From Pseudomonadota bacterium (GTDB lineage: Bacteria; Pseudomonadota; Gammaproteobacteria; Steroidobacterales; Steroidobacteraceae): 10,075 nucleotides of DNA. The number at the start of each line of letters is the position of its first letter. The first letter of the stretch is position 1. The translations under genes were made by a program, and so were the position numbers. Positions 1 to 7,054 of the stretch are shown here, in pieces. The notes under the pieces are model-generated. The model was not told where the DNA came from and made no database searches. It worked only from the letters and a program-made list of their open reading frames with translations. The stretch lies in assembly GCA_023428645.1 (NCBI GenBank), contig JAEYXD010000162.1, positions 1 to 10,075 on the forward strand, given 5' to 3'.

Positions 1-324
1 CTAGCCGGAATCCGGCCGGACGGCGGCCGCCGACTGCGCCGCGTCGAGAGCCTCCACGGCCTTGCCGCGCGCGGCGAGGGCCGAGCGTCGCGCGTCGCGA
101 TAATTGCGGCTCTGCAGGCTCTTCTCGGCACTTTCCATGTAGCTGCGCGCTTCGACCAGCTGCTGGGGTGCGACGCGTTCGGCGCCCGCATCGCGCGCCG
201 CTCGAATCGCTTGGCGCGCGTTGCTCATCTCTTGCACAGGCGCACCCGCGCAGGCCGCAAGCGCGAAGCACACAAGCATTGCGAACGCGATGTCCGCGAA
301 ACGACGCGAGATGAGTGCAGACAT
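1..324 (-). CDS. DUF4398 domain lipoprotein (small, coiled, alanine-rich)
   Basis: A complete 107-residue protein whose stop codon lies exactly at the left window edge. Residues 1-24 form a lipoprotein signal peptide: two arginines near the N-terminus, a hydrophobic stretch, then the lipobox LAAC with Cys25 as the lipidated residue; Ala26-Gly27 follow, with no Asp at +2, so outer-membrane sorting is expected. The mature part (about 30-100) is a charged, alanine-rich helical hairpin (NARQAIRAARDAGAE, then EARSYMESAEKSL) that matches the DUF4398 pattern. Such proteins are often encoded next to OmpA-like lipoproteins; the downstream neighbour lies outside the window. The molecular role is unknown; a cell-envelope structural role is inference. 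No strong Shine-Dalgarno sequence precedes the ATG. It is divergent from the WrbA-like gene. Confidence 0.85.
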   Translation of the reverse strand: MSALISRRFADIAFAMLVCFALAACAGAPVQEMSNARQAIRAARDAGAERVAPQQLVEARSYMESAEKSLQSRNYRDARRSALAARGKAVEALDAAQSAAAVRPDSG

Positions 325-489
325 GGGAGTTCGCCCGACCGTAGCGAATGCGGCCCTACACCGTCAAGGCGCGCGCCACTACAATGCGCGCGCATTGTTG
401 GGCCCGCACACGTTGCGTTACACCCACATCGACATCCCTGCGCAGCGGCAATTCGTCGTTGCCATCGTTCGGCCTTGGAGTTGGCGCGC
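325..489. promoter_or_regulatory. Divergent intergenic region with a -10 box and an 18-bp palindrome
   Basis: This spacer separates two divergent genes. On the plus strand TACAAT at 380-385 is a good -10 box for the WrbA-like gene, giving a leader of about 100 nt; no good -35 is visible. A perfect 18-bp palindrome (381-398, ACAATGCGC followed by its reverse complement) overlaps that -10 and the expected start of transcription, as an operator would. On the minus strand TTGACG (362-367) with a weak TACGGT (338-343) 18 nt away could serve the lipoprotein gene. GGAG at 477-480 is the ribosome binding site for the GTG at 490. All promoter calls are by eye. Confidence 0.4.
381..398. repeat. Perfect 18-bp inverted repeat, possible operator
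   Basis: The sequence ACAATGCGCGCGCATTGT equals its own reverse complement over all 18 bases. It has no loop, so it reads as a protein-binding DNA dyad rather than an RNA hairpin. It covers five bases of the putative -10 box and the start-site region upstream of the WrbA-like gene. The regulator is not identifiable from the window. Confidence 0.5.
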
Positions 490-1089
490 GTGCCGGAAAT
501 CCTGGTTTTGTTTTATTCCCGCAAAGGCAGTACTGCCGAGCTCGCCCGCCAGATTTGTCGAGGCGTCGAGTCGGTGCCTTCGGTGCAGGCGCGATTGCGC
601 ACGGTGCCGCCGGTCACGACCGTCGTCGAACCGCCGCAGGCGCCGATTCCAAACGAAGGCCCGCCGTATGCGACCGCCGCCGATCTGCTCGAGTGCGACG
701 GCCTGATCCTCGGCAGTCCGACCCGCTTCGGCAATATGGCGGCGCCGCTGAAGCATTTCATCGACGGCACGAGCGCTTTGTGGCTGAGCGGCAAGCTCGC
801 CGGCAAGCCCGCGGCGGTTTTCACGTCGACGCAGACGATGCATGGCGGACAGGAATCGACCCTGCTCTCCATGATGCTGCCGCTGTTGCACCACGGCATG
901 TACATCGTCGGCGTGCCGTTCACGGAAGACGCCCTGTCGCACACGAAGAGCGGCGGCACGCCGTACGGCGCGAGCCACGTCGCGGGCGAGGCAACACAAC
1001 CACGGCTATCGGATGACGAGCGCTCGCTCGCGCAGGCACTCGGCAGGCGCGTCGCGGAGCTCGCGGTCAAGCTCGCCGCGAGCCGCTGA
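490..1089 (+). CDS. wrbA: WrbA-like NAD(P)H:quinone oxidoreductase (flavodoxin fold)
   Basis: A 199-residue cytoplasmic FMN protein of the WrbA family, which reduces quinones by two electrons with NAD(P)H and so avoids semiquinone radicals. The length equals that of typical WrbA. Visible landmarks are the first beta strand and phosphate loop (ILVLFYSRKGSTAELA, 4-19), the FMN-contacting SPTRFGNM (76-83), STQTMHGGQE (113-122), the HHGM segment (134-137) and GGTPYGAS (155-162). The start is GTG at 490: GGAG ends nine bases before it and the beta strand begins at once. The frame stays open back to 211, but that upstream part is not protein-like. The loop at about 40-60 is proline-rich, as in the family. 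The DUF2069 gene follows after 10 bases. A flavodoxin-type reductase with another acceptor is the alternative. Confidence 0.88.
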   Translation: MPEILVLFYSRKGSTAELARQICRGVESVPSVQARLRTVPPVTTVVEPPQAPIPNEGPPYATAADLLECDGLILGSPTRFGNMAAPLKHFIDGTSALWLSGKLAGKPAAVFTSTQTMHGGQESTLLSMMLPLLHHGMYIVGVPFTEDALSHTKSGGTPYGASHVAGEATQPRLSDDERSLAQALGRRVAELAVKLAASR

Positions 1090-1099
1090 GCAAGGCGCA

Positions 1100-1456
1100 A
1101 TGCACCTGAGCGCCACGAGAATCAGCACCGCCGCGATCGCGTTGGCCTTCGGCCTCATCGCCGTCGTCGTCGGCTGGCAATTGTCGAACGGCATTGCGCC
1201 CGAGCGCTTGCTCGCGGCCGCGGTGCTGACCTGCCCGCTGTGGGCGCCGTTGCGCGGGTTGCTGCGCCGAACTCGCAAGACCTATGCGTGGGCGACGTTG
1301 TGCGTGATCCCGTACTTCGTGCTCGGAGTGACGGAAGCGGTTGCGAACCCGCAGCGCCGCACCTGGGCCGGTTTGTGTCTCGCCCTGGCACTCGCGCTGT
1401 TCGCCGCGCTGATCCTGTATTTGCGCGCGACGAATCCGGCGCGGCATTCGCGCTGA
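1100..1456 (+). CDS. DUF2069 inner-membrane protein
   Basis: A 118-residue very hydrophobic protein with about four predicted membrane segments: roughly 11-26, 35-50, 62-80 and 88-109. The segment PLWAPLRGLLRRTRKTYAWA (47-66), the PYFVLGVTEA that follows and the terminal ILYLRA match the DUF2069 family, a group of small membrane proteins often next to wrbA-like genes in gammaproteobacteria. The function is unknown. The start is ATG at 1100, ten bases after the WrbA-like stop, with AAGG just upstream; the longer open frame from 1013 overlaps the WrbA-like gene and is not membrane-like. It is probably cotranscribed with the WrbA-like gene. It ends 10 bases before the convergent end of hda, so no terminator hairpin fits between the two. 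Confidence 0.85.
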   Translation: MHLSATRISTAAIALAFGLIAVVVGWQLSNGIAPERLLAAAVLTCPLWAPLRGLLRRTRKTYAWATLCVIPYFVLGVTEAVANPQRRTWAGLCLALALALFAALILYLRATNPARHSR

Positions 1457-1466
1457 CGCCCGCCGG

Positions 1467-2162
1467 CTATTTTCCCTTCAGGATCTCGGTCACGAAGCGC
1501 ACGGTCAGGCGCCGCTGCGCGACGAGCGATGCTTCGTCGAGCTCGTCGAGAAAGCGACACAGTGTCGTCATGTCGCGCGGCAGGCGGCGCAGCATGAAGG
1601 CCGCGGTGTCATCCGGCAGCTCGAAGCCGCGCAGCTGCGCGTGCAGCTTGAGCGCGCTCACCTGCTCCGCCTCCGACAAGGGCTGCAGCGTCAGCACCCA
1701 GCCGCCGGCCAGACGCGATGCCAGATCCTTGAGCGTCATGCGCAACGCACCGGGCGCGAGCGCGCTCGCCACGACGAGCCGCCCCCGGCGTTCTTCGAGA
1801 TGCTGATGCAACGCGAACAGCTCGCGATTCCAGTCGTGCTGCGCGGCAACGCCCTCGATGTCGTCGATGCATACGATGTCGAGCTCGCCCCATCCCGCGA
1901 GCATCGCGGGCCCGATGCGGCTGATCTCGTTCAGGGGCAAATAGGCCGCGGTGAGCCCGCGCCGGGTCGCATCCGCGCACACCGCCTGCAGCAGATGCGA
2001 TTTGCCGCTGCCGAGCGCGCCGTGCAAATACAGGCAGGGGGGCAGCACACCTGGCGCGAGCTCGCGCAAGGTCGCGACGAGCGCTCGATTCGGACCCGCG
2101 AAGTAGCTCGCGAACACCGAGCTGTCGCGCAATCGCACTCCGAGCAGAAGCTGATTGCTCAC
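1467..2162 (-). CDS. hda: DnaA regulatory inactivator Hda
   Basis: A 231-residue AAA+ protein related to DnaA domain III. In E. coli, Hda bound to the DNA-loaded sliding clamp stimulates DnaA-ATP hydrolysis (RIDA) and so blocks re-initiation; the E. coli protein has 233 residues. Visible here are the N-terminal clamp-binding motif QLLLGV (4-9), Walker A GALGSGKS (48-55), Walker B with IDD (99-101), the box VII motif DLASRL (147-151) whose Arg150 is the likely arginine finger, and a sensor II region around Arg196. There is no DNA-binding domain IV, which separates it from DnaA. The start is GTG at 2162: it overlaps the stop of the upstream phosphatidyltransferase as GTGA and places the clamp motif at the very N-terminus. 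No Shine-Dalgarno sequence is seen, so translational coupling is likely. It is the last gene of the leftward operon. Confidence 0.93.
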   Translation of the reverse strand: MSNQLLLGVRLRDSSVFASYFAGPNRALVATLRELAPGVLPPCLYLHGALGSGKSHLLQAVCADATRRGLTAAYLPLNEISRIGPAMLAGWGELDIVCIDDIEGVAAQHDWNRELFALHQHLEERRGRLVVASALAPGALRMTLKDLASRLAGGWVLTLQPLSEAEQVSALKLHAQLRGFELPDDTAAFMLRRLPRDMTTLCRFLDELDEASLVAQRRLTVRFVTEILKGK

Positions 2163-2731
2163 GGCGGCGCCGCGCGTTGCGCGCGGCTCGCGGCAATCGC
2201 CTTCTTCGCGTAGGTGAGCACGTAGTCGAGCCCGCTCACCCACGTCGTGACGAAGACGAGCGCGCCGAGAATCGTGATCGCGACCGCCGGCACGCGCCCT
2301 GCGGCGTGCGAGCCGACGATCAGCAGCGCGAACAAGATCTGGCACAAGGTGTTCAACTTGCTGATCGCGGTCGGCCGGCCATTGGGATAGCCGTAGAGCC
2401 AGTTATAGAGAATCGCGCCGACGGTGATCACGACATCCCGACCGACCACGGTCGCCGCGAGCCACAACGGGACGAGCCCCATCGTCGCGAGCGTGATGTA
2501 CGTGCCGACGAGCAGGATCTTGTCGGCGAGCGGATCGAGAATCTTGCCGAGCTCCGACATCCAGCCGCAGCGCTTCGCGAGGAAGCCATCGAGCCCGTCG
2601 GTCGCCGCGGCGAAGGCGAACAGCCACAACGTGCCGAGGAAGTCCTGCCGCAGGAGCAGCCATGCGACCGGCACGACCAGCAGCATGCGCAAGATGCACA
2701 GGGCATTCGGGATGTATCGCAGGCGAAACAT
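2159..2731 (-). CDS. CDP-alcohol phosphatidyltransferase (PgsA-like or eukaryotic-type cardiolipin synthase)
   Basis: A 190-residue integral membrane enzyme of the CDP-alcohol phosphatidyltransferase superfamily, which moves a phosphatidyl group from CDP-diacylglycerol to an alcohol. The signature is D45-x2-D48-G49-x2-A52-K53-x8-G62-x3-D66-x3-D70; the four metal-binding aspartates are present, but the usual Arg after Ala is Lys. About five or six membrane segments are expected (near 12-28, 33-46, 72-88, 90-110, 128-143, 148-165). Automatic annotation would probably say PgsA. However, the C-terminal half (GRDVVIT at 97-103, then RPTAISKLNTLCQI at 119-132) recalls eukaryotic-type cardiolipin synthase, which uses phosphatidylglycerol as acceptor; that part is from memory of the families. 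It starts 18 bases after the DUF2066 stop and overlaps hda by four bases. Confidence 0.85.
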   Translation of the reverse strand: MFRLRYIPNALCILRMLLVVPVAWLLLRQDFLGTLWLFAFAAATDGLDGFLAKRCGWMSELGKILDPLADKILLVGTYITLATMGLVPLWLAATVVGRDVVITVGAILYNWLYGYPNGRPTAISKLNTLCQILFALLIVGSHAAGRVPAVAITILGALVFVTTWVSGLDYVLTYAKKAIAASRAQRAAPP

Positions 2732-2749
2732 CGGTCGCGGCGCGTGGCG

Positions 2750-3754
2750 CTAGTGCTGCAGGCGCAGCTGCAAGCGATCGGTGCCCACACCGCTTTCGTC
2801 GCTGGCCGGAACCAGTCTGTTGTCGAGCGCGAGCGCGCGCCGCAGGGTCGTAGCGTCGCCACGGACAGCGAGCTGAAAACGCATCGTCTCGCCCGCGACC
2901 TGCTCGACCGCGACGTTGCGCACGAGCGTCATGCCTTCGAGATAGTTAACGGTCGACGCGTAATCGTCCAGGCTGCGAATCCCCGACACTTCGACGTTGA
3001 CGGTTCCGAGCGAGCCGGCCGATGCGCCGTAGATGCGTCCGAACGTATCGGCGACCAGGTGCGCGCCGTCTTCCAGCGCGCCGGTCGACTCCGCCGCGCC
3101 TTCGTCGGACGTCAACGTCCAATGCACGGTCAGATTGCCCATGGCATCGCGTCGTCCCTGGCCGACGAGCACGGCGTTGGCGTTGTAACGGGCCGCCATG
3201 TTCATGAGACCGGTCGGCGTGGCCGCATCCGCCTCCAGCCTGCTGCGCTCCTGAACATCGAGCACCGGCCAGACGAGCGGCACGCCGCGCTGCTTCGCCG
3301 CTTGCAGGAGCAGATCGCGCTCCACGGCGGGGTAGACCGCATCGAGCCACATCGGCGCGCCCGCCCCGATCGGGACGTGCAACAGCACGAGCGTCGCGGG
3401 ACGCTCGCGCCCCCAGATCGGCAGACCGGATTCGCCGAGCAGGCGGTCGACCGAGTTCGTGTCGAACGCGACCTGCAATTGATTGTCGACGGTGAAGGAA
3501 AAGCGCTGCACATACTTTCGAGCGTCGTTCGCGCTGGCGCCCAGACGCGAGGGCGCATCGCGCCGGCCGCTGACGCGCACCGCGACGAGCCTCATCGCTT
3601 CGACGAACGCGGCCTCACGATTGCCTTGGATCGGCAACGTGACCTCGTAGAGGTCGTTGACGGTCACCGCCTGCACCGCAAGCGGCGCGAGCGCCCACCA
3701 AGCCACGACGAGTTTCATCATCGTCCGTCGCATCGCTCGTCGATCAAACAGCAT
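2750..3754 (-). CDS. DUF2066 exported protein
   Basis: A 334-residue protein of the DUF2066 family, found upstream of hda and divergent from purM in many gammaproteobacteria. Residues 1-29 form a signal peptide: a basic n-region, the hydrophobic VVAWWALAPLAV and a cleavage site after VQA. The mature protein begins VTVNDLYEVTLPI, then EAMRLVAVRVSGR, both typical of the family start; it has no lipobox or obvious membrane segment, so it should be periplasmic. The biochemical function is unknown. I chose ATG at 3754 because GAGGAG lies four bases upstream; a GTG at 3769 and ATGs at 3733, 3721 and 3718 are in frame, so the n-region is uncertain. It is the first gene of the leftward operon with the phosphatidyltransferase and hda. 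Confidence 0.85.
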   Translation of the reverse strand: MLFDRRAMRRTMMKLVVAWWALAPLAVQAVTVNDLYEVTLPIQGNREAAFVEAMRLVAVRVSGRRDAPSRLGASANDARKYVQRFSFTVDNQLQVAFDTNSVDRLLGESGLPIWGRERPATLVLLHVPIGAGAPMWLDAVYPAVERDLLLQAAKQRGVPLVWPVLDVQERSRLEADAATPTGLMNMAARYNANAVLVGQGRRDAMGNLTVHWTLTSDEGAAESTGALEDGAHLVADTFGRIYGASAGSLGTVNVEVSGIRSLDDYASTVNYLEGMTLVRNVAVEQVAGETMRFQLAVRGDATTLRRALALDNRLVPASDESGVGTDRLQLRLQH

Positions 3755-3931
3755 TCGTCTCCTCAGCACCGCCGCGGCTTCAAGGCCGTGTAAAATACCA
3801 CACGCCTACGGCGCCCCGATTGCGTGCTCGGGCCGAGCGCGCTGACCGAGCGCTCCGGCCGAACCCCGCGGGTTCGCGCCACGTTGGCAATCATCGTTCC
3901 ACGACACCTCGTGTCCACCCCAAGAGGCCGT
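3755..3931. promoter_or_regulatory. Divergent promoter region between the DUF2066 operon and purM
   Basis: An AT-rich island in an otherwise GC-rich spacer lies at 3789-3797. Rightward it reads TAAAAT (3791-3796), a five-of-six match to a -10 box, giving purM a leader of about 130 nt. Leftward the same bases read TATTTT (3792-3797) preceded by TGG, an extended -10 for the DUF2066 operon. No good -35 is seen in either direction and there is no PurR-type operator palindrome. GAGGAG (3759-3764, minus strand) and AGAGG (3923-3927, plus strand) are the ribosome binding sites. Confidence 0.4.
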
Positions 3932-4963
3932 ATGCCTACCGAGTCGATCACCTACAAAGACGCCGGCGTCGATATCGAGGCGGGCGATGAGCTCGTCGAG
4001 CGCATCAAACCCGCGGTCAAACGCTCGATGCGACCCGAAGTCCTTGCCGGGCTCGGCGGTTTCGGCGCGCTGTTCGAGATTCCGGTCGACCGCTACCGCA
4101 AGCCCGTGCTCGTCTCGGGGACCGACGGCGTGGGTACGAAGCTGCGGCTCGCGATCGAAACCGGCCGGCATGACACGATCGGCATCGATCTCGTCGCGAT
4201 GTGCGCGAACGACGTCGTCGTGCAAGGCGCCGAGCCGCTGTACTTCCTCGACTATTACGCCACCGCGAAATTGGATGTCGACGTCGCCGAGGCGGTCATC
4301 AAGGGAATCGTCGAAGGCTGCATTCAGGCGGGCGCCGCCTTGATCGGCGGCGAGACGGCCGAAATGCCCGGCATGTACGCAGCGGGCGACTACGACCTCG
4401 CGGGCTTCTGCGTCGGCATCGTGGAGAAGGACGCGATCATCGACGGCAGCAAGACCCACTCGGGCGATGTCGTCATCGGCCTGCCCTCCTCCGGCCCGCA
4501 CTCGAACGGCTACTCCCTGATTCGCAAGCTGCTACAGACCGGCAAAGCGACCACCGCGACGAAACTGAGCAGCGGCACGCTGTTCGATGCCTTGCTGCAG
4601 CCGACACGCATCTACGTGAAGCCGCTGCTCGCGCTCGCGAAGAAGGTGCCGGTGCACGGCATGGCGCACATCACCGGCGGCGGGCTCACCGAGAACATTC
4701 CCCGCGTCGTTCCCGACGGGCTCGAAGTCGTGTTGAGCGCGAAGACGTGGACGCGGCCCGAAGCCTTCGATTGGCTGCAGAAGACCGGCAACATCGCGGA
4801 CGCCGAGATGTATCGCACGTTCAACTGCGGCATCGGCATGACCGTTACCGTGGCTGCCGAGCACGCCGATAAGGCGCTGCAGACCTTGCGCGAGCACGGC
4901 GAGCAGCCGGCCGTGATCGGCGAGATCCGTCGCGGCGATGCCGGTGTCGTGATCCACGGATGA
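3932..4963 (+). CDS. purM: Phosphoribosylformylglycinamidine cyclo-ligase (AIR synthetase)
   Basis: PurM closes formylglycinamidine ribonucleotide to aminoimidazole ribonucleotide with ATP, step five of purine synthesis, as a cytoplasmic homodimer. The protein has 343 residues (E. coli 345). Motifs in order are SYKDAGV-like TYKDAGVDI (7-15), SGTDGVGTK (62-70), the GIDLVAMCANDVV block (84-96), IGGETAEMPGMY (138-149), the nucleotide-binding SSGPHSNGYSLIRK (186-199) and MAHITGGG (244-251). The start is ATG at 3932 with AGAGG four bases upstream; the open frame extends back to 3824, but only this start gives the family N-terminus. The stop overlaps the purN start as ATGA, so the two are translationally coupled. 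Confidence 0.97.
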   Translation: MPTESITYKDAGVDIEAGDELVERIKPAVKRSMRPEVLAGLGGFGALFEIPVDRYRKPVLVSGTDGVGTKLRLAIETGRHDTIGIDLVAMCANDVVVQGAEPLYFLDYYATAKLDVDVAEAVIKGIVEGCIQAGAALIGGETAEMPGMYAAGDYDLAGFCVGIVEKDAIIDGSKTHSGDVVIGLPSSGPHSNGYSLIRKLLQTGKATTATKLSSGTLFDALLQPTRIYVKPLLALAKKVPVHGMAHITGGGLTENIPRVVPDGLEVVLSAKTWTRPEAFDWLQKTGNIADAEMYRTFNCGIGMTVTVAAEHADKALQTLREHGEQPAVIGEIRRGDAGVVIHG

Positions 4964-5640
4964 GTACAGAGGTAAGCGCGCTGGGCGCGGCGCGGCTGCC
5001 GATCGCGATTCTGATTTCCGGGCGTGGCAGCAACATGCGCGCGATCGCGGAGCGCGCGGCCGATGGCTCGCTGCCCGTCGAGATCCGCGTCGTCGTCAGC
5101 GATCAGGCGCACGCGGGCGGTCTGGAGGTCGCCCGGGCGCTCGGGCTGCCCACGGCGGTGCTGTCGCCCCGCGACTTCCCCGATCGCGCGAGCTTCGATC
5201 GCGCGCTGGCCGGACTCGTGGCCAGTTACGCACCGCGGTTGGTCGTGCTCGCCGGGTTCATGCGCATTCTCACGACGGAGTTCATCGCCCCGTTCGCGGG
5301 CAGGATCCTGAACATTCATCCATCGCTGCTGCCGAAGTACCGCGGCCTCCACACGCATCGGCGCGCGCTCGAGGCAGGTGACGAAGTGCACGGCGTCACC
5401 GTGCACTTCGTGACGGAGGAACTCGACGGCGGGCCGCTCATTATTCAGGCGTGCCTCGACGTACGCCCAGACGACACCGAAACCATTCTTTCAGCGCGAG
5501 TTCAGCGTCAGGAACACACGCTCTATCCGCAAGTGATCGAATGGTTCGCGACGGGTCGGCTGGCGCTCGACGGCGATACCGTCTCGTTGGACGGCAAGAA
5601 GCTCGCCACACCGATCGTCATCGACGCAAGAGGAAGCTGA
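4960..5640 (+). CDS. purN: Phosphoribosylglycinamide formyltransferase (GAR transformylase 1)
   Basis: PurN formylates glycinamide ribonucleotide with 10-formyltetrahydrofolate, step three of purine synthesis. It has 226 residues; E. coli PurN has 212, and the extra length is about 12 residues in front of the first beta strand. The phosphate loop SGRGSN is at 20-25, the catalytic Asn118 and His120 lie in NIHPSLLPKYRGLHTHRRAL (118-137), and the catalytic Asp156 lies in ELDGGPLI (154-161), all intact. The start ATG overlaps the purM stop by four bases; no separate Shine-Dalgarno sequence is obvious. An alternative later start would shorten only the poorly conserved first residues. The DUF3108 gene overlaps its stop by one base. 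Confidence 0.96.
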   Translation: MSTEVSALGAARLPIAILISGRGSNMRAIAERAADGSLPVEIRVVVSDQAHAGGLEVARALGLPTAVLSPRDFPDRASFDRALAGLVASYAPRLVVLAGFMRILTTEFIAPFAGRILNIHPSLLPKYRGLHTHRRALEAGDEVHGVTVHFVTEELDGGPLIIQACLDVRPDDTETILSARVQRQEHTLYPQVIEWFATGRLALDGDTVSLDGKKLATPIVIDARGS

Positions 5641-6371
5641 TGCTTACGCTGCCCGGCAAGATGTTGTGGGCAATCCTCGCGGCGGCCGGCCTGAATCTGG
5701 CGCACGCGAACGGCAATGCGCTGGACCCGTATGTCGCCACGTATGCGGTCTCGTATCGCGGCATCCAGGCGGGCACCTTGCGCATGGAACTGCGCCATGA
5801 CCCGCAAACGAATCGCTACACGTTCGAGACCCGCGCGAATCCGAGCATGCTGGCGCGGCTCGTCGTCGGCCGGGACGCGGTCGAGCGCACCGTGTTCGAG
5901 ACCACGGGCGACGGCATCCGGCCGCTCGAGTGGACACTCGAGGACGGCAAGAACGGCAACGCCGGCGACGGTCATCTCGAATTCGATTGGGACGCTCAGC
6001 GCGTGAGGGGTGAGTACGAGGGCAAGCCGGTCGACATGCCGACCCAGCCGGGGCTGCAAGATCGCCTGTCGATGCAAATCGCCGTGAGCGAAGCGCTGAC
6101 GCAGGGCCGCGAGCCGCAATCCGTCCTCATGGTCAACGGGGACGACACACGCGAGTACAGCTACGTCCGCGGTCCAACTCAATCCCTGGACACGAAACTC
6201 GGCAAGCTCGACACCGTGATCTTCGAAAGCACGCGACCCGGCTCGAATCGCGTCTCGAAGGTGTGGCACGTGCCCAGCATGGACTACGTACCGGCGCGCG
6301 CCGAGCAGATTCGCAAAGGCAAGGTCGAAACCGTGATGGAGCTCGTGTCGCTCGAACGTTCTCAGCAGTGA
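5640..6371 (+). CDS. DUF3108 periplasmic protein
   Basis: A 243-residue DUF3108 family protein, regularly found right after purN in gammaproteobacteria. Residues 1-23 are a Sec signal peptide (hydrophobic MLWAILAAAGLNL, cleavage after AHA). The mature part is a single, mostly beta domain with family hallmarks: YVATYAVSYRGIQAGTL (31-47), an F-E-T-R strand near 62-65, LQDRLSMQIAV (139-149), a KLDTVIFE strand (189-196) and a C-terminal Lys/Glu-rich strand (KVETVMELVSLE, 228-239). No catalytic motif is visible and its role is unknown; the fold suggests a lipid- or ligand-binding beta barrel, but that is inference. The ATG overlaps the purN stop as TGATG, with AGAGGA upstream inside purN. An ATG at 5661 is an unlikely alternative because it would remove much of the n-region. 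It converges on dcd. Confidence 0.87.
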   Translation: MLTLPGKMLWAILAAAGLNLAHANGNALDPYVATYAVSYRGIQAGTLRMELRHDPQTNRYTFETRANPSMLARLVVGRDAVERTVFETTGDGIRPLEWTLEDGKNGNAGDGHLEFDWDAQRVRGEYEGKPVDMPTQPGLQDRLSMQIAVSEALTQGREPQSVLMVNGDDTREYSYVRGPTQSLDTKLGKLDTVIFESTRPGSNRVSKVWHVPSMDYVPARAEQIRKGKVETVMELVSLERSQQ

Positions 6372-6435
6372 GCGGCGCGAGCGAAGATCGACAGTCGACC
6401 TCCGCGCTTCCTCCCTCGCGAGCCGACCCGCACGC

Positions 6436-6999
6436 TCAGGTTTTCGGCAACGTGACGCCGCGCTGTCCTTGATACTTCCCGCCACGATCCTTGTACGAGG
6501 TCTCGCAGATCTCGTCCGATTCCAGGAACAGCATCTGGGCGACGCCTTCGTTCGCATAGATGCGCGCCGGCAACGGCGTCGTATTCGAGAACTCCAGCGT
6601 GACGTGACCTTCCCATTCCGGTTCGAGCGGCGTCACGTTCACGATGATGCCGCAGCGCGCGTACGTGGACTTGCCCAGACAGATCGTCAGCACGTTGCGC
6701 GGAATGCGAAAGTATTCGACGGTGCGCGCCAGCGCGAACGAGTTCGGCGGGATGATGCAGATCGGCGCCTTCACATCGACGAAATTGCCCGAATCGAAAT
6801 CCTTCGGATCGACGATCGTCGAGTTGATGTTCGTGAAAATCTTGAATTCGTCGGCGCAGCGCACGTCGTAGCCGTAGCTCGAAGTGCCGTACGAGACGAT
6901 CTTGCCGCCGTTCGCGACCCTGACCTGTCCTGCCTCGAACGGCTCGATCATGCCTTGCGCGGCCATGCGGCGAATCCAGCGATCGGATTTGATGCTCAT
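6436..6999 (-). CDS. dcd: dCTP deaminase
   Basis: Dcd deaminates dCTP to dUTP, the main route to dUMP and then dTTP in many Gram-negative bacteria; it acts as a cytoplasmic homotrimer of the dUTPase fold. The protein has 187 residues, close to E. coli Dcd (193). Key residues are in GKSTYARCG (109-117), where Ser111 and Arg115 fall at the same numbers as in E. coli, and in the active-site strand HVTLEFSN (132-139) with the general base Glu136. The N-terminal MSIKSDRWI and the late GKYQGQRGVTLPK (174-186) are typical of the Gram-negative form, so it is probably monofunctional. The start is ATG at 6999; the stretch before it is C/A-rich and lacks a Shine-Dalgarno sequence. It lies 55 bases after mrp on the same strand, so cotranscription is likely. 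Confidence 0.95.
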   Translation of the reverse strand: MSIKSDRWIRRMAAQGMIEPFEAGQVRVANGGKIVSYGTSSYGYDVRCADEFKIFTNINSTIVDPKDFDSGNFVDVKAPICIIPPNSFALARTVEYFRIPRNVLTICLGKSTYARCGIIVNVTPLEPEWEGHVTLEFSNTTPLPARIYANEGVAQMLFLESDEICETSYKDRGGKYQGQRGVTLPKT

Positions 7000-7054
7000 G
7001 TGGTGGGTGTGGTGATTGAGTGAATGATCTGTTCGTAAGCGCAGGCTGCCGGGC

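Noticed and set aside
211..489. Upstream extension of the WrbA-like frame
   Set aside because: It overlaps the divergent lipoprotein gene and its promoter, is Arg/His-rich, and a ribosome binding site supports GTG at 490, which gives normal family length.
1457..1466. Bidirectional terminator between DUF2069 and hda
   Set aside because: The convergent genes are only 10 bases apart and no hairpin with T-runs is visible.
2177..3793. A 538-codon open frame on the plus strand opposite hda's neighbours
   Set aside because: It lies antisense to the DUF2066 and phosphatidyltransferase genes, both of which have clear family motifs. Its translation is Arg/His/Asp-rich without domain features, as expected from antisense reading of GC-rich codons.
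3755..3931. PurR operator upstream of purM
   Set aside because: No palindrome resembling the E. coli PurR site is present in the spacer.
6372..6435. Possible terminator hairpin between DUF3108 and dcd (CGCGAG 6376-6381 with CTCGCG 6415-6420)
   Set aside because: The stem is six pairs with a loop of more than 30 bases and no T-run, so it does not qualify as a rho-independent terminator.
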